DNA of 64,000 bases from Malania oleifera. Taxonomy: Eukaryota > Streptophyta > Magnoliopsida > Santalales > Ximeniaceae. A program made the position numbers and the translations under genes. The DNA lies in NCBI RefSeq assembly GCF_029873635.1, contig NC_080418.1, forward strand, positions 151,273,748 to 151,337,747. Direction: 5' to 3'. Shown here one piece after another: positions 22,410 through 33,849 of this stretch (position 1 is its first letter; each line of letters starts with the position of its first letter). The notes beneath the pieces were generated by a model that was given only the letters and a program-made list of their open reading frames with translations, was not told the origin of the DNA and made no database searches.

Positions 22410-24827
22410 TTATAAATTAGTAGATTCAAAAATGACAATTGATATGTATGTACTCAAGTTCTCACAATAATCACTATTCTTCCTTTTGCTAGGAAGATTA
22501 GAATGCGAGCTACCAGAAGCTTGTGTTGCTTGAACATCATCTCCTTCAAAAGGTACCACGGGCAAAGCTCTAATAGCATCAACATCTAGGAGATTTTCAT
22601 CATCAAACCAAGAAGTATCTTTTGGGAGGATAGGTTCTTCCTTCTCTGTTATCCATTCATCATCTGAAGCTACTTCTGACACCAATATTGGATCATAATT
22701 TTGTCTTCTTCTTATAGCTCTCTCCCTCAGTTTAGTGTTGTATTTAACGTAAACTAGACCATTCAATCTCTTGTCCTCTAATATATTCCTCTTTTTCGTA
22801 TGAATCTACAATTGAGTTTAAGCCATTTAATATTTTAGATATTAGAAGATATTTTCATATTTTAGTGAAACCATAATAACATGGCATTTGTAAGAAGTAA
22901 GAACTAAGAACCTGCTCAAATGTGCTCCAATTCCTCTCACATCCACTAGCATTACATGTCAGGCTAAGAACACGAATAGCAAGCTTCATCAATTCTAGGG
23001 TCTTTGTCCTAAAATGCTTCCACCAATCAGTTACAAAAAAAAACATGTTTAAGTTCTAAGTTATAAGAAGAAACAAGCATAGAGTACTACTAATTAACTA
23101 ATTTTTACTGATGTATTATTTTTACTTGGGCTTCTCAACATTCTGGAGTCAACAGCCACTCAAGACCCAAAATCCCCTCGTGCATTATCAAACAAATCCA
23201 ATTGGATGTCTGCAGCTAGCCTCTCCTCATATGTCAACATTCTATCCATGCATTTAAATAGTCCTTTCTTCACTTCTTCACAATCAGAGAAGTTCTCCTT
23301 AAAATGCAATTGGGGATTTAAATAATATCCTGCAGCATGTAAAGGGCGATGAAGTTGTTGAGTCCATCTATCATCTATTTTGCTCCAAATGGGTCCATAC
23401 TTCTTCTCCTTTCTATAAAAATTTGCAGCAATTTTTTCCTTCGCCGAATCCATCATCTCATAGAGAAACCCCATGGCTGGTCTTTCCTCAGAATCAACTT
23501 CCCTTAGAACACACACAAGAGGGACAACACTCTTGATAACATACGGCACATGAGGCCAAAAATCTTGGTCAAATAAAATTATTAAGCGACTCCTTATACC
23601 ATCATGCATTTTTGCATATGTAAAAGTGCACCACATCTCCGAAGAGAACATAGATTGAAGACCTCGCTTTTGTTTGTAAATGCTCTCAAGTGTCAAAAAT
23701 GCAGTAGCAAAGCGCGCCATTGCAGGGCGAATGAGTTCTTTGTTGTTGGTGAAATGCTTCCTCATCATTGCAAGTACATAGGAATGATTATAAATAAATT
23801 TCACAACTTGCTTAGCCTTCAGGATTGTGCTTGCATGGATCTTCAATTTTGCAATATCCTCCAACATGAGATTTAAACAATGTGCAACACATGGAGTCCA
23901 ATAGAGCTTCTCCCTCTTTTCCATAAGCTTTTTTCCACCATTTATCATGTTCTTCGCATTATCAGTTATCACTTGCACAACATTCTCCTCACCAACTTCC
24001 TCAACCACCTCATCCATATACTTAAACATCAAATCGCCATTTTTTATAGAATCAAAAGCATCAATGGATTTTAAAAACCATGTACCAGCAGGACTATTCA
24101 CAAGTAAATTAAGCAAGACCCTTGAACACCCATCAGTCCATCCATCAACCATGATAGAACATCCATATTCCTTCGAAGCTTTTTTGTGGTCTTTCAACAT
24201 GCCATCGATGTCTTTCACTTCATCATTAAGGATCCACGTCCTCATCTCATGCATAGATGGAGACTTGAAACCTGGCCCATAATTAGCAATACCATCCACC
24301 ATAACATGCCAATATACATCATCCATCAAATTAAATGGTAAAGCATTGTTGAACACACAACGGGCAACTTTCCTACACACTTCATTTCTTTCTTCCTTCT
24401 TCCATTTTGAGGTTAGAGTGGATTGTTTGGTCTGTGAAAATAAAAACTTATCCATTGGACCTCTAACCCTAGGAGTATGGCCACTCCCACTATTATGCTA
24501 CTCAAAATCTCCAACTAATGGAGACATAGCACTCTAAGTCCCTCCTCCTAGACCCTACTCAATCTCTTCAAGAAGTTCATTTCTTTTACCCTTCTCTTCT
24601 TGGAATTTTTCAAAAGCACTCTTGCACTCATCACTCACGTTTTGAGGGGCTTTTGGGCAAGGTTTCATTCCCTTCCTTGTACCAGCAAAATGATATTTAA
24701 ATCTTGTGATAGTCCCACTGCAATGTTGATTACAAAATTTGCATCTAAAATATTTTTCTCCATCAACTTCTTTTATGTATTTCCAAACAAAATCTTTTTT
24801 CTGCCCCTTGGAATCAGCTTCAGACAT
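22410..24827 (-). pseudogene. hAT transposase (BED zinc finger, DUF659, C-terminal dimerisation region)
   Basis: Start ATG at 24827. Residues 1-90 form a BED finger (FRCKFCNQHC ... HFAGTRKGMKPC). A DUF659-type core follows at 24455-23160 (MVDGWTD; VVQVITDNAKNM; WTPCVAHCLNLMLEDI), then the hAT C-terminal block (CERNWSTFEQ, 22855-23046). A 106-bp intron (22806-22911, GT..AG) joins STFEQ to IHTKKRNILEDKRLNGLVYV, ending near 22410-22470. Three TAG codons between finger and core and one TGA after NARGDFGS break the frame. Each is explained by one C-to-T change (CAG to TAG, CGA to TGA). The region 23047-23157 is also disrupted. It once would have cut and pasted the element; this copy is inactive. 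Confidence 0.9.
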
Positions 24828-24904
24828 GTTTCAGTAGGTGCAGCAAGATTTAAGCAATTAAAATATGAAACAAAAACCTCAGAGACAAGAGACAAGAACC
24901 TCAA

Positions 24905-25175
24905 ACCCGTCGGACAGAGATGAGAAGCTTGAAGGAATCATCGGAAATGGACGAGAAGCTTGGACGAATCGTTAGAAGCAATCGTCGAGTCTTCGGAGAG
25001 GGAGAAGAAGCTTCACCGAGAGAGAAAGAGTCAAGAAAGCAGAAGCTTTGTCGAGGCTTCAAAGAGAGAGCAGAGGCTTCGTCGAGGCTTCAAAGAGAGA
25101 GGAGAGGCTTCATCAGGCTTCGTCAACAGAGCAAAGGAGAAGGAGCTTCGCGAGAGCAGAGGATAAGGTTTTAGT
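24905..25175 (+). repeat. GA-rich subterminal region of the hAT element
   Basis: Short GAGAGAG/GAAGCTTCGTCGAGG-type units (AGGCTTC recurs) in the untranslated leader side of the transposase gene. Reading frames here are Arg/Glu-rich by composition, not genes. Confidence 0.6.
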
Positions 25176-25397
25176 GCATTTGGGTTTTGGCCTTTTAAAT
25201 ATGGGTTTTAAACTAGAATACTGAAAGGCGTATGCCTTGATGCTAAGGCATAAAAAGGCGAGTTTTTTGCCTGATGCGTACGCCTTCTCGTCTGAGGCGT
25301 ACACTTTTATGGACTTGTGCCTTTTAACTTACGCCTTGGTGCATTTTTGGCCTAAAACACCTCAAGGCGCGCCTCATTTACACCTTTTAAAACACTA

Positions 25398-28300
25398 CAA
25401 TGAAGTATGACGATAAAATACAAAGCCATCCACTACACACCATCGAAGACCAAACTCAAGTACTACAACATTGAATTGAGCAAACCATGCTCTAGGAGAC
25501 TGTTTTAAACCATATTGTGTCTTCTTGAGCCAACACACTAAGCCTGACTCCCCCTGAGCAACAAACCTAGGTGGCTGCTCCATATGTACCTCCTCCTCAA
25601 GATCACCATGCAAGAAGGCATACTTCACATCTAACTGATGCAGAGGCCAGTGATAAGTGGTGGCCAAGGAGATGAAGAGACATACTAGTGTAAGTTTGGC
25701 AACTAGGGAAAAAGTGTTGGAATAATCCAAACCATACACCTAAATATATTCATTAGCAACAAGATGTGCCTTTAAACAAGCCACAAAACCATCAGGGTTG
25801 ACTTTCACAATGTATGCCTAGCAACAATCAGCCACAGACTTGTCAACGGGAAGAGATACCAATTCCCAAGTATCATTGTCCTGTGAAGCATTCATCCCTT
25901 CAACCATGGCATTCCTCCACCCAAACTGGGCTAAGGCTTCCGAAACATATTTAGAAAGGGCAGTAGATGATATAGTAGTAGCAAAACAAACATAAGAGGG
26001 TGACAAGAAGTCATAGCAAACATAGTTGAAGATGGGATGTTGTGTACATGTGGCTTACCTTTCTGGACAGCAATGAGAAGATCAACATCATGGGAAATAT
26101 GATCATCAAACGAGGAAACCAAAGGCATGGTAGTACAAGCAACGGGACTCTCTTCCTTGGAGCCGCCTCGTGAATACACCTACAAATTAGGACTATTGAG
26201 ATGATGAGAAGGACTCAAACTACATGGAGACACAAGTGGTAGATTAGGTAAGGACAGCAAACTAGAATCTGGAAGATTAGGCTGAGGAAGAAACTCATTG
26301 AGATCAGAAACACTCAGGGACTGAGTGAAGTATGTCGTAGACTCAAAGAAGGTAACAGCTGCAAAAACAAAGAAGCGATGCAAAGTAACACTATAACAAC
26401 AATATCTCTTTTTGAGTATGTGAGTAGCCCAGAAAGACACATTTTATAGCACAAGGATCCAACTTTATCCAACACGGAAATTAGTTGATGAACAAAGGAC
26501 ACGCACCAAAATCTACGAGGAGGTAGAGAGAATAGAAGAATTAGGAAAGAGAACAAAGTTGGAAATTTTACCACTAAAAACAAAGGACAACATCATGTCG
26601 ATAAGATAGCAAGCAGTAAGTACAACATCACTCCTAAATACTTTAGGTACATGCATTTAATAAAATAAGGTACGAATGATTTAAAGGATATGTCTATTTT
26701 TCCTCGCTACAACCTCATTTTGCTAAGGAGTGTAGGCATAGGATGATTGATGAATAATGCCAAACTAAATCATATAAGTACTAAAATACTCTTTAGCATT
26801 ATCACTTCGAAGTATTCAAACTAGCAAACCAAAAAGAGTTTTTATTTCAGAACAAAAGGCACAAAATATATGAAATAACTCAAAACGATCTTTAATCAAG
26901 TATAGCCAAGTCATCCTTCAATAATCATCTGCAAAGGTTACGAAGTACTGGAAACCCAACTTGGACACAACTCTACTAAGACCCCAAACATCAAAATGGA
27001 TTAACATGAAAGGGCTTGCAGCCCATTTATTGACTTGGGAAGAAAAAGGGGCACGATGATGCTTTCCCAACTGACATGACTCACAATCGAGACTAGACAT
27101 AGAACTTAAATCAGGGACTAGATGTTTCACCTTTTCTAATGAAGGATGACCAAGGCAACAATGAAATTGGAAAGGTTTGGCAACAACAGTGCAGGCGGTA
27201 GAAGGAGATAGTGGCTCAAAGTAATAAAGTCCACTAGTTTCAAACCCTAAGCCAATCGTCTTCCTTGTCTTTAAATCCTGAATGACGAAAGAATCAGGGA
27301 AGAATGTTACTAAACAATTTGTGGATTTGGTACTCTTGCTAGCTGACATAAGATTGAAAGGAAACTCAAGAATATACAAAACTAAAGGAAGAAAAATAGA
27401 AGAAGTGGGATTTATAGCCCCAATTCCCTTAACAACAATGGTGGATTCATTAGCAAAAGTAACACAAGGTGAGTTTTTAGGATATTGGAGAGTAGAAAAG
27501 AAATTAGTTGTACTTATGATATGATCAGTGGTTGCTAAGTCTATAACTCAAGGACTAGGACAAGAACAACTGGATGACAAGCATGTTGTGAGAGATTACC
27601 TATTTGGGCAAGAGATGCAATGGGAAGAGCAGCTTGTTGTGACGCTTGATACTATTGGAAGTTGGAATACTCTTATTCTGACATAGATACCAGTATGTTA
27701 ACCCCCACTTGGCCCCAAAGGTGTGGAGTCAGTGGTGGCTGCATTGGCAGCCCCCAAAGGTGTAGCATCGGTGGTGGATGCATTGACAACGTGTTAAGGT
27801 TTAACGTGGAGATCCCAACACTTCTGAATAGTATGATTACCTCCTCCATAGTAAGCGTAGTAGCGAGGAGTGCCTCTACCATCGCTCAAACCACCTCGAT
27901 AACTTCTGTGGTTGCTGGGTTGAAAACTAGAATCATAATGTTAAGTAAAGGTTGTCCTCTCATAGCCAGATGCATGAGTAGGAGAATGTGTGTTGAAGGA
28001 AGCACGAAAGACGCAAGAATAAACACCGACAAATGATAACTCTACACTACTAAGCATCTAGGACTGGACTGCCTCAAACTCGAGTTTCAAACCCGCTAGA
28101 ACCCAAAGAACCATCATCTGCTCCATATGCTTTTGCATCTCATGAACATAAATAGTTATAGGTTGCACAATGTTAAGCTCCTCATGAATACGTTTCATCC
28201 CTCCAAAATAATTTGTAATTCTCCTATCTCCCTACCATAACTGAAAGTACTCCTACGATAGATCATACATATGTGTATTGTTTCTAGAGTACAAAAGCTT

Positions 28301-28560
28301 GGCATAATCCCAAATCCCCTTGCATGTATCTAGATGCATGCACATCTGTGCAATCAAGGGCTCCATCAAATTCCAAAAACAATCAAGGCATCTTCCTGAA
28401 TCCACACTTCTTTTCTCTTCTCATCAAAAGGACCAGATTGGAGCAAGTGGTTTGATTTTCCTAATCTTGCCAAATAAATTTGAACAACCTTAGACCGCTA
28501 AACATAATTCTTCCCATCTAACTTTTCAGTTATCTGTAGCAGCGATGAAGGAAACATGTT
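25398..28560 (-). pseudogene. Copia 1 gag-pol: gag, protease, integrase, RT N-terminal part
   Basis: From 5' to 3' on the - strand: gag region (28560-27600) whose zinc knuckle reads YAYYGGGNHTIQKC, with Tyr at both first Cys sites; a protease site decayed to IDLATTDH where DSGATDH is usual (27522-27550); the GAG-pre-integrase block HCCLGHPSLEKVKHL and CESCQLGKHH (27200-27050); the integrase start FDVWGLSRVVSKLGFQYFVT (about 26990-26930); and RT VKYAFLHGDLEEEVHMEQPP (25600) with YGLKQSPRAWFAQF (25500). Stops are scattered through it. Activity is lost. Confidence 0.85.
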
Positions 28561-28764
28561 TGACTCCATCCCAACATTCACAAACCAATTGCCACACCAC
28601 TTTCAAACAAGAAGAACAATCAAAACTAACCGAGACAACCACAAACAAGGTGAACCACTGAAGCAACCATGGGCAAGATGAACCACCTATGAACGGATAT
28701 AATACTGCCACAGCCTCACATCAACATATGAACATTGCCACTGCTCCAAGAGACTCACAAAATT

Positions 28765-29480
28765 ATACTGAAAGGAGTCCAAGAAAGAATTAAATGAAAA
28801 ATGGTCATTTGCTTCCCTATCATTAAGATTTCTATGAAGATGGAAGTCCCAAGAAATAATATAATTAGCAACAAACAAAAAAGATGAAATGGAAGCACCA
28901 TGATATAAGGAAAGACAAAAGGATAAGTAAAGACAACCCCAAAAACAAAAACACTGCCTTCCCAGCCAATGATCATCCAAAAAATAAATCTAACAACCAT
29001 CCCTCGCTTTAAACTTAGTACAAGGAGAGAAAAATGGTACAAGTTGCAACATGAATATCCATGGGCTTTCATGAGTCACCCCACACTCAAATATTACATC
29101 CCACCCACTCAATTGCAAGTTAAATTTACCTTTAATCACTTTCTGCCAAAGAGGATCCTCTTCCAAAGTAAAACACCATAACATTTACCAACAGAGGCAA
29201 TATTTTCAGATACCAAGCTACCAAGATCCAAGCACCCTCATTCTTGGACCTCCTAACTCACAAGATGATCTTTCCTCCCACCCACTTTGACCAAAGAAAA
29301 TCCCTCATAATCTTCTCCAATCTATCAGCCACCTTTATGCGAAGTAAACAAAGAAAGAAAATAAATTGATGAAAGATATGCTTGAATTAAAGTAATCCCT
29401 AAAAAAAGACCACGTTTCCTCAGGTCATGATGCTTAGAAACCTTAGTCACCAAGATCTCAAAATCAAGTTAGGAGGTATT
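28765..29480 (-). mobile_element. LINE fragment, upstream half of split copy
   Basis: The - strand frames give MLWCFTLEEDPLWQKVIKGK (29184-29120), SPWIFMLQLVPFFSPC, then WDFHLHRNLNDREANDHFSF (28860-28800): the plant LINE region after RT. Its continuation is at 18905-19508, across copia 1. The junction with copia 1 at about 28765 lacks an LTR. Confidence 0.6.
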
Positions 29481-30029
29481 TGTTTGATCTAAACGGCCTC
29501 TAGACAAAGGCTATGTCTAAAATGGTAGTGAAACGTCAAATATCAAAGCGTTTGGTGGTGGCTCTTAATTTTCTTAAAATTGATCAATAAAATATATATC
29601 CAGGTCTCATAAGTTATATAAAAAATTCAAAGGTCACTTCACCATTTCTTCCCCTAATGAAAAATAAGGGGCAAAAAGTCCAACACTCAAAAGAAACTCT
29701 ATCTTCCCCACCACAATCCAAAACATGCATGGAAGCTACAACTATGGCCCATCCAACACCCTTTTTTACCATCTCCTCCGGTGACAATGTGCAAAGCTTT
29801 CCCTATCTAGTAGCAGCTAACTTCTTCTTCATTCTTCAGTAACTCCTTCCTTTTGCATTGCTTCTTCGTAACTCTATTGAAGTTCAATTAATTTTTTTAA
29901 TCACTCCTTGTGAAAATGTTGCATCAACCATACTCACGTATATAAAGACCCCAACCACCTCCAATCCTCTCCCCATTAATTAGGGATATGACCTCATTGT
30001 TTCTCAACTACAAAAACTAAATAAAGCCA
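29481..30029. other. Unassigned spacer
   Basis: No gene or element recognised. The sequence between two retrotransposon fragments is AT-rich; one 61-codon frame (29657-29842) has no family features. Confidence 0.4.
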
Positions 30030-30665
30030 AATTATATAAAAATGTAAATTTAGTAAAGGAAGAGTAAATTGGAGATAAGATTAAACCTGATAATCAAGAA
30101 ACTAATAGCATTAGTAAATTTCAATATCTTGGATCTATTATGCAAGCGGGAGGAGAAATTGATGAGGATGTGATGCATACAGTTAAAGCAGGTTTGGCAA
30201 AATGGAGGAGTACTTCAGTCATGCTTTGTGATCGTAGAATACCGTAAAATTAAAAAGAGAGTACTATAAGACAGCTATAAGGCCAGCCATGCTCTATGGA
30301 TCATAATGTTGGAAAGCTAAGAAACAACATGTACAAAAAGTAAAAGTTGCCAAAAAGTGAATGTTAAGGCGGATGTGTGGTATAACATAAAAAGATAAAT
30401 TAAGGAACGGACATATTTGCAATAAACTACGCATAGCACTAGTTGAAGACAAGATAAGGGTGGGGCAACTTAGATGGTTTGGACATTTAAAACACAAGTC
30501 AAGCAACACAGCTATGAGGAGTGAGTTATTATTTCTGGTATTAAAAGGGATAGGGGTAGACCTAAAATAACCTGGAATGAGATAGTGAGAAAGGACTTAA
30601 TAGCTCCTAAGCTAGTACAGGAAAATGCCCTTGATCGAGCAAATCAGCGTTGTCAACACCAGGTT
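30030..30665 (+). mobile_element. RTE-type LINE, C-terminal fragment
   Basis: The + strand reads, in pieces, SKFQYLGSIMQAGGEIDEDV, AGLAKWRSTSVMLCDRRIP, KREYYKTAIRPAMLYGS, VEDKIRVGQLRWFGHLK and RDRGRPKITWNEIVRKDL, the ordered C-terminal blocks of the RTE reverse transcriptase. In-frame stops (for example after RRIP) and one frameshift near 30530 make it dead. A close relative lies in kinesin intron 1. Confidence 0.8.
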
Positions 30666-30729
30666 TAAATTATCCATTTTGATTACCAACATTTTGTGAC
30701 TTAAGAAAACCAAAGTAAAATGAACCAAA

Positions 30730-31160
30730 CCCTTGATTCCTTTACTTACCCTTTTATTTACAAAGAAAGTCACCACTTTATTTTGGTTTTTGAAAAGGTA
30801 AAATAAAGGAAAAACTTGTTTAGAGAAGATCTGGTCTGATACTACCATTGTGAATAGGGAAGGTAGACTTTTGAATCTTCCTAATTTGAGATTTAAAAGG
30901 TCTAGCACCCTAAAATACCCATTCCAAAAATGGTTGCAGCACTTAACCCTTGATTCCTTTACTTAACCTTTTATTTACAAAGAAAGTCGCCACTTTATTT
31001 TGGTTTTTGAAAAGGTAAAATAAAGGAAAAACTTGTTTAGAGAAGATCTGGTTTGATACTACCATTGTGAATAGGGAAGGTAGACTTTTAAATCTTCCTA
31101 ATTTGAGATTTAAAAGGTACCCTAAAATACCCATTCCAAAAATGGTTCCAGCACTTAACC
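30730..31160. repeat. Tandem duplication, 217-bp unit, two copies
   Basis: Copies 30730-30946 and 30947-31160 both start CCCTTGATTCCTTTACTTA and end CAGCACTTAA. They differ at a few bases and by a small deletion (GGTCTAGCACCC against GGTACCC). Confidence 0.92.
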
Positions 31161-33447
31161 TATGTGAGTGTGTGTCTCTCTCACTTAAAAATTCAAAAAA
31201 TTGAGAAAAAGGGTGAAAAACAGCAAAAAAATTACAGTTGCAAGATCAAGCAGTCAACCGCCTACACAAAGCAGTCAACCACTTCCTGTTGTTTTCTGTT
31301 TTGTTTGTTTTCTAAAAAATTCAAACTTTTTGCCCTTGGCCACTTTTGAAGAGGTCTTCATAGAATTCATATAGAGGCATATACCCCATGGGAATTCCAC
31401 TACTTTGAATGTCTTTTTAAATTCCTCAAACAAAGCATACCAAAACAAAGAAAAAAGAGAAAAGAAGAAAGAAATAACTTTTAAGTGAGTTTGAATCTAC
31501 AAAGGTAGATTGCATACATATTCTCCATTGCAGGAATCAACCCACTTGTAGTTCACCAAAACATTTTCAAAAAACAAGTTTTAGAAAACATTTTAATCAT
31601 CTTTTAAAAAGAACACTTGAAACCACTTGAAGTCTTAATAAAATTTTTTTATTAAAAAACTAATTTTTCAATTAACACTATGTTGAGCAGAGATTAAAGT
31701 CAAGTTTAACATTAAGAAAACTCCTTTCCACCCTCAAGTCGCTTCACAAGTGATTGCTTTGAAAAAATGGTATTTTCCTTGTTTAAATTTGAAAAAATGT
31801 TGATTTTTTGTGGGAGAACCACAAACCCACCTTGAATTAAATTTAAAAGGTTTTTGAGATCATCCAAAAGCCACATCATGGATGTATGACTCTAAAAATG
31901 TTTGAAGACTTTGCAAAAACTTGAAGACCTTGTGAAAACTCATGTGGATTCACTTTTGAAATAAGACACACTTCTTTTTTTATGGAACAGCATTCAGAAT
32001 CGATCAAATGCACTCTATTGAGTGTAGAACTCAAAAAAACTTGAAATCTTGAAGAAAAGCATGAAAAAGTGCAAAAATATGCACTCTTAGGATTTGACGG
32101 TCAATCACTCACTTCTTTTTTTATGGAACAGCATTCAGAATCGATCAAATGCACTCTATTGAGTGTAGAACTCAAAAAAACTTGAAATCTTGAAGAAAAG
32201 CATGAAAAAGTGCAAAAATATGCACTCTTAGGATTTGACGGTCAATCACTTGAGATAACAATCGTCTGTTTGATAGCCCAATGGGCTACTTTTTTCAAAT
32301 CTAGCAGGGGGCGGTCAACCACCTAAATGAACCAGTTGACCGTCTATATGTGAATTTTAAGAAAACATGCATTTTTTTTTATTTACAAACATGTTTTTTG
32401 CATGAAATTAAAGTAGAAACATATCCTAACACCTCTAAGATGCATTATTGATATGAACTAATGGAGAAAACATGAAACATTGAACATGACATTCATAAAA
32501 CATCAATATGCCTCAACATACAAAAACTCATAGAACACGTAAAAATGAATGAAGAGAAGGATTAAGCATTGACCTAGTTGAAGAAAACACCTTTGTAGAT
32601 TAAATGGAGGACCCTCACTTTTAAATTCACTCCCTAAATACCCAAAACAATAGATGATAGATGTAGTTGTCTCTCTTTCTTACTTTTAGCCAAACTTCCT
32701 TTTTTAACCCAACAAAACACTTATAAAATTCTCTCATTGCCCCTACTTGGGCATGCCCCTATCTCTCCCGCAAGAGGTCCTTTTATAGGCCTCCAATGAA
32801 ATGGAGGGTAAAGCCACTTTGAATTTGAATTTGGAAAATTAAAATTCAAAATTAACTACCATTAACTACCAATCACCAACTGTCAATGTCGTTGCTTGAA
32901 TGTGGCAACCTTACGACACATGGCATGCCCAAACTTCCCAGTCAATCACAAGAGTACAACAAAAAATTCAAAACTTGTTGGGGTCGACTGCAACTGCCTA
33001 TTTGGGGCGCCAAACAATAATGGTGGGAAAAAGCACCGGTCGACCGCCAAAGATGGCTAGTCAACCGCCTCATGCTGTTTTTCTTTCCCTTTGTGTTTTT
33101 TATCTAATTTTTTCATATGTTTAGCTCAGTCTTTGTTTTATTAGGTAAAAAATGACCATCGACGTATGGAAAATGATTCATGTCATAAACCCTGCCTAAT
33201 GGTACTTAAGGCTTGATGCTATTGTTGCTGTATATGCAGGAGTACTAGAAATATAACTTCCATCAATGATGATCCATGACTTGAAATATTGTTAAAAAAT
33301 TAAAATAATAAGTTTAATTTTTGTCTAACATGAAATTTCATTGTTTATTACTTATAATTATTAAATGAATATTGACAAGAAAAGCATTATATCTATTAAA
33401 TCTTTAAAAAAAAAAATTTGATTATGCCATTACCACTTACTTTTCCC
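31161..33447 (-). mobile_element. Unclassified LTR-like repeat with GGTCGACCGCC-type motifs
   Basis: No coding domain. Scattered copies of a CG-containing, nearly self-complementary motif: CAGTCAACCGCC (31250), CAGTCAACCACT (31270), GGCGGTCAACCACC (32309), CAGTTGACCGTC (32332), GGTCGACCGCC (33037) and AGTCAACCGCC (33060). A TATA-like CCTATAAAAGG lies at 32781-32791 on the - strand. The layout resembles the repeat at 9810-11760. Boundaries are unknown; 33130-33447 shows nothing recognisable. Confidence 0.35.
31969..32250. repeat. Perfect tandem duplication, 141-bp unit
   Basis: Copies 31969-32109 and 32110-32250, both running from CACTTCTTTTTTTATGG to GACGGTCAATCACT; I see no difference between them. 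Recent duplication within the repeat, or an assembly artefact. Confidence 0.93.
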
Positions 33448-33624
33448 AGTTAAGTAATTGAGTAAAATGGAAGACCTAAACTTAATGAGAGGTCTCTCCC
33501 TCTATTTATAATATATGTAAGTACAATAAGAATGACCATAATACCCTTATTAACTCACACTTATTACTAAAAAAACTCTAACACATGACAGCAATAATGC
33601 CCAAAGAGTAAATAACCATTAACA
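33448..33624 (-). repeat. 3' LTR of copia 2
   Basis: 177 bp, from AGTTAAGTAATTG to ACCATTAACA. By eye about 18 of 177 positions differ from the other LTR, so the insertion is not recent. Confidence 0.9.
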
Positions 33625-33849
33625 CTCTCCCTCAAGTTGGAGCATATATATCATATGCTCCTAACTTGTTACAAATGAATTTCACACGAGCACCTCCCAA
33701 GGCTTTAGTGAACAAATCAGCAAGCTGAAACTCAAACTTCACATGAGTGGTCGTAATGAGCTTTTGTACAAGTTTGTCTCAAATAAATTGGCAATCAACT
33801 TCTATGTGCTTTGTCTACTCATGGAAGACAAGGTTGGAGGCAATACGAA

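Larger units (their letters stand above)
21845..25397 (-). mobile_element. hAT transposon, 3553 bp, with broken transposase
   Basis: Terminal inverted repeats (C/T)AGTGTTTTAAAAGG, flanked by a perfect 8-bp TSD CAATGAAG (21837-21844 and 25398-25405). Subterminal ends carry many GGCGTA/TACGCC repeats (AAGGCGAGGCGTAAGCC on the left, complementary blocks at 25220-25380 on the right), the usual transposase-binding arrangement. It encodes a BED-finger transposase on the - strand. Inserted in copia 1. Confidence 0.92.
19509..28764 (-). mobile_element. Ty1/copia retrotransposon 1, 5' LTR lost, with two hAT inserts
   Basis: Minus-strand copia element: gag, protease, integrase, RT and RNase H run from high to low coordinates, ending in a 3' LTR at 19509-19678 preceded by a polypurine tract (TTGAGGGAGAG). 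The 5' LTR is missing; element sequence runs to about 28764, where LINE sequence starts. Without the two hAT inserts (20626-21789, 21845-25397) about 4.5 kb remain, near normal copia size. It is related to copia 2 (33448-38240) along its length. Confidence 0.85.

Noticed and set aside
24920-25174. Arg/Glu-rich plus-strand frames
   Set aside because: GA-rich subterminal repeats of the hAT element; composition only.
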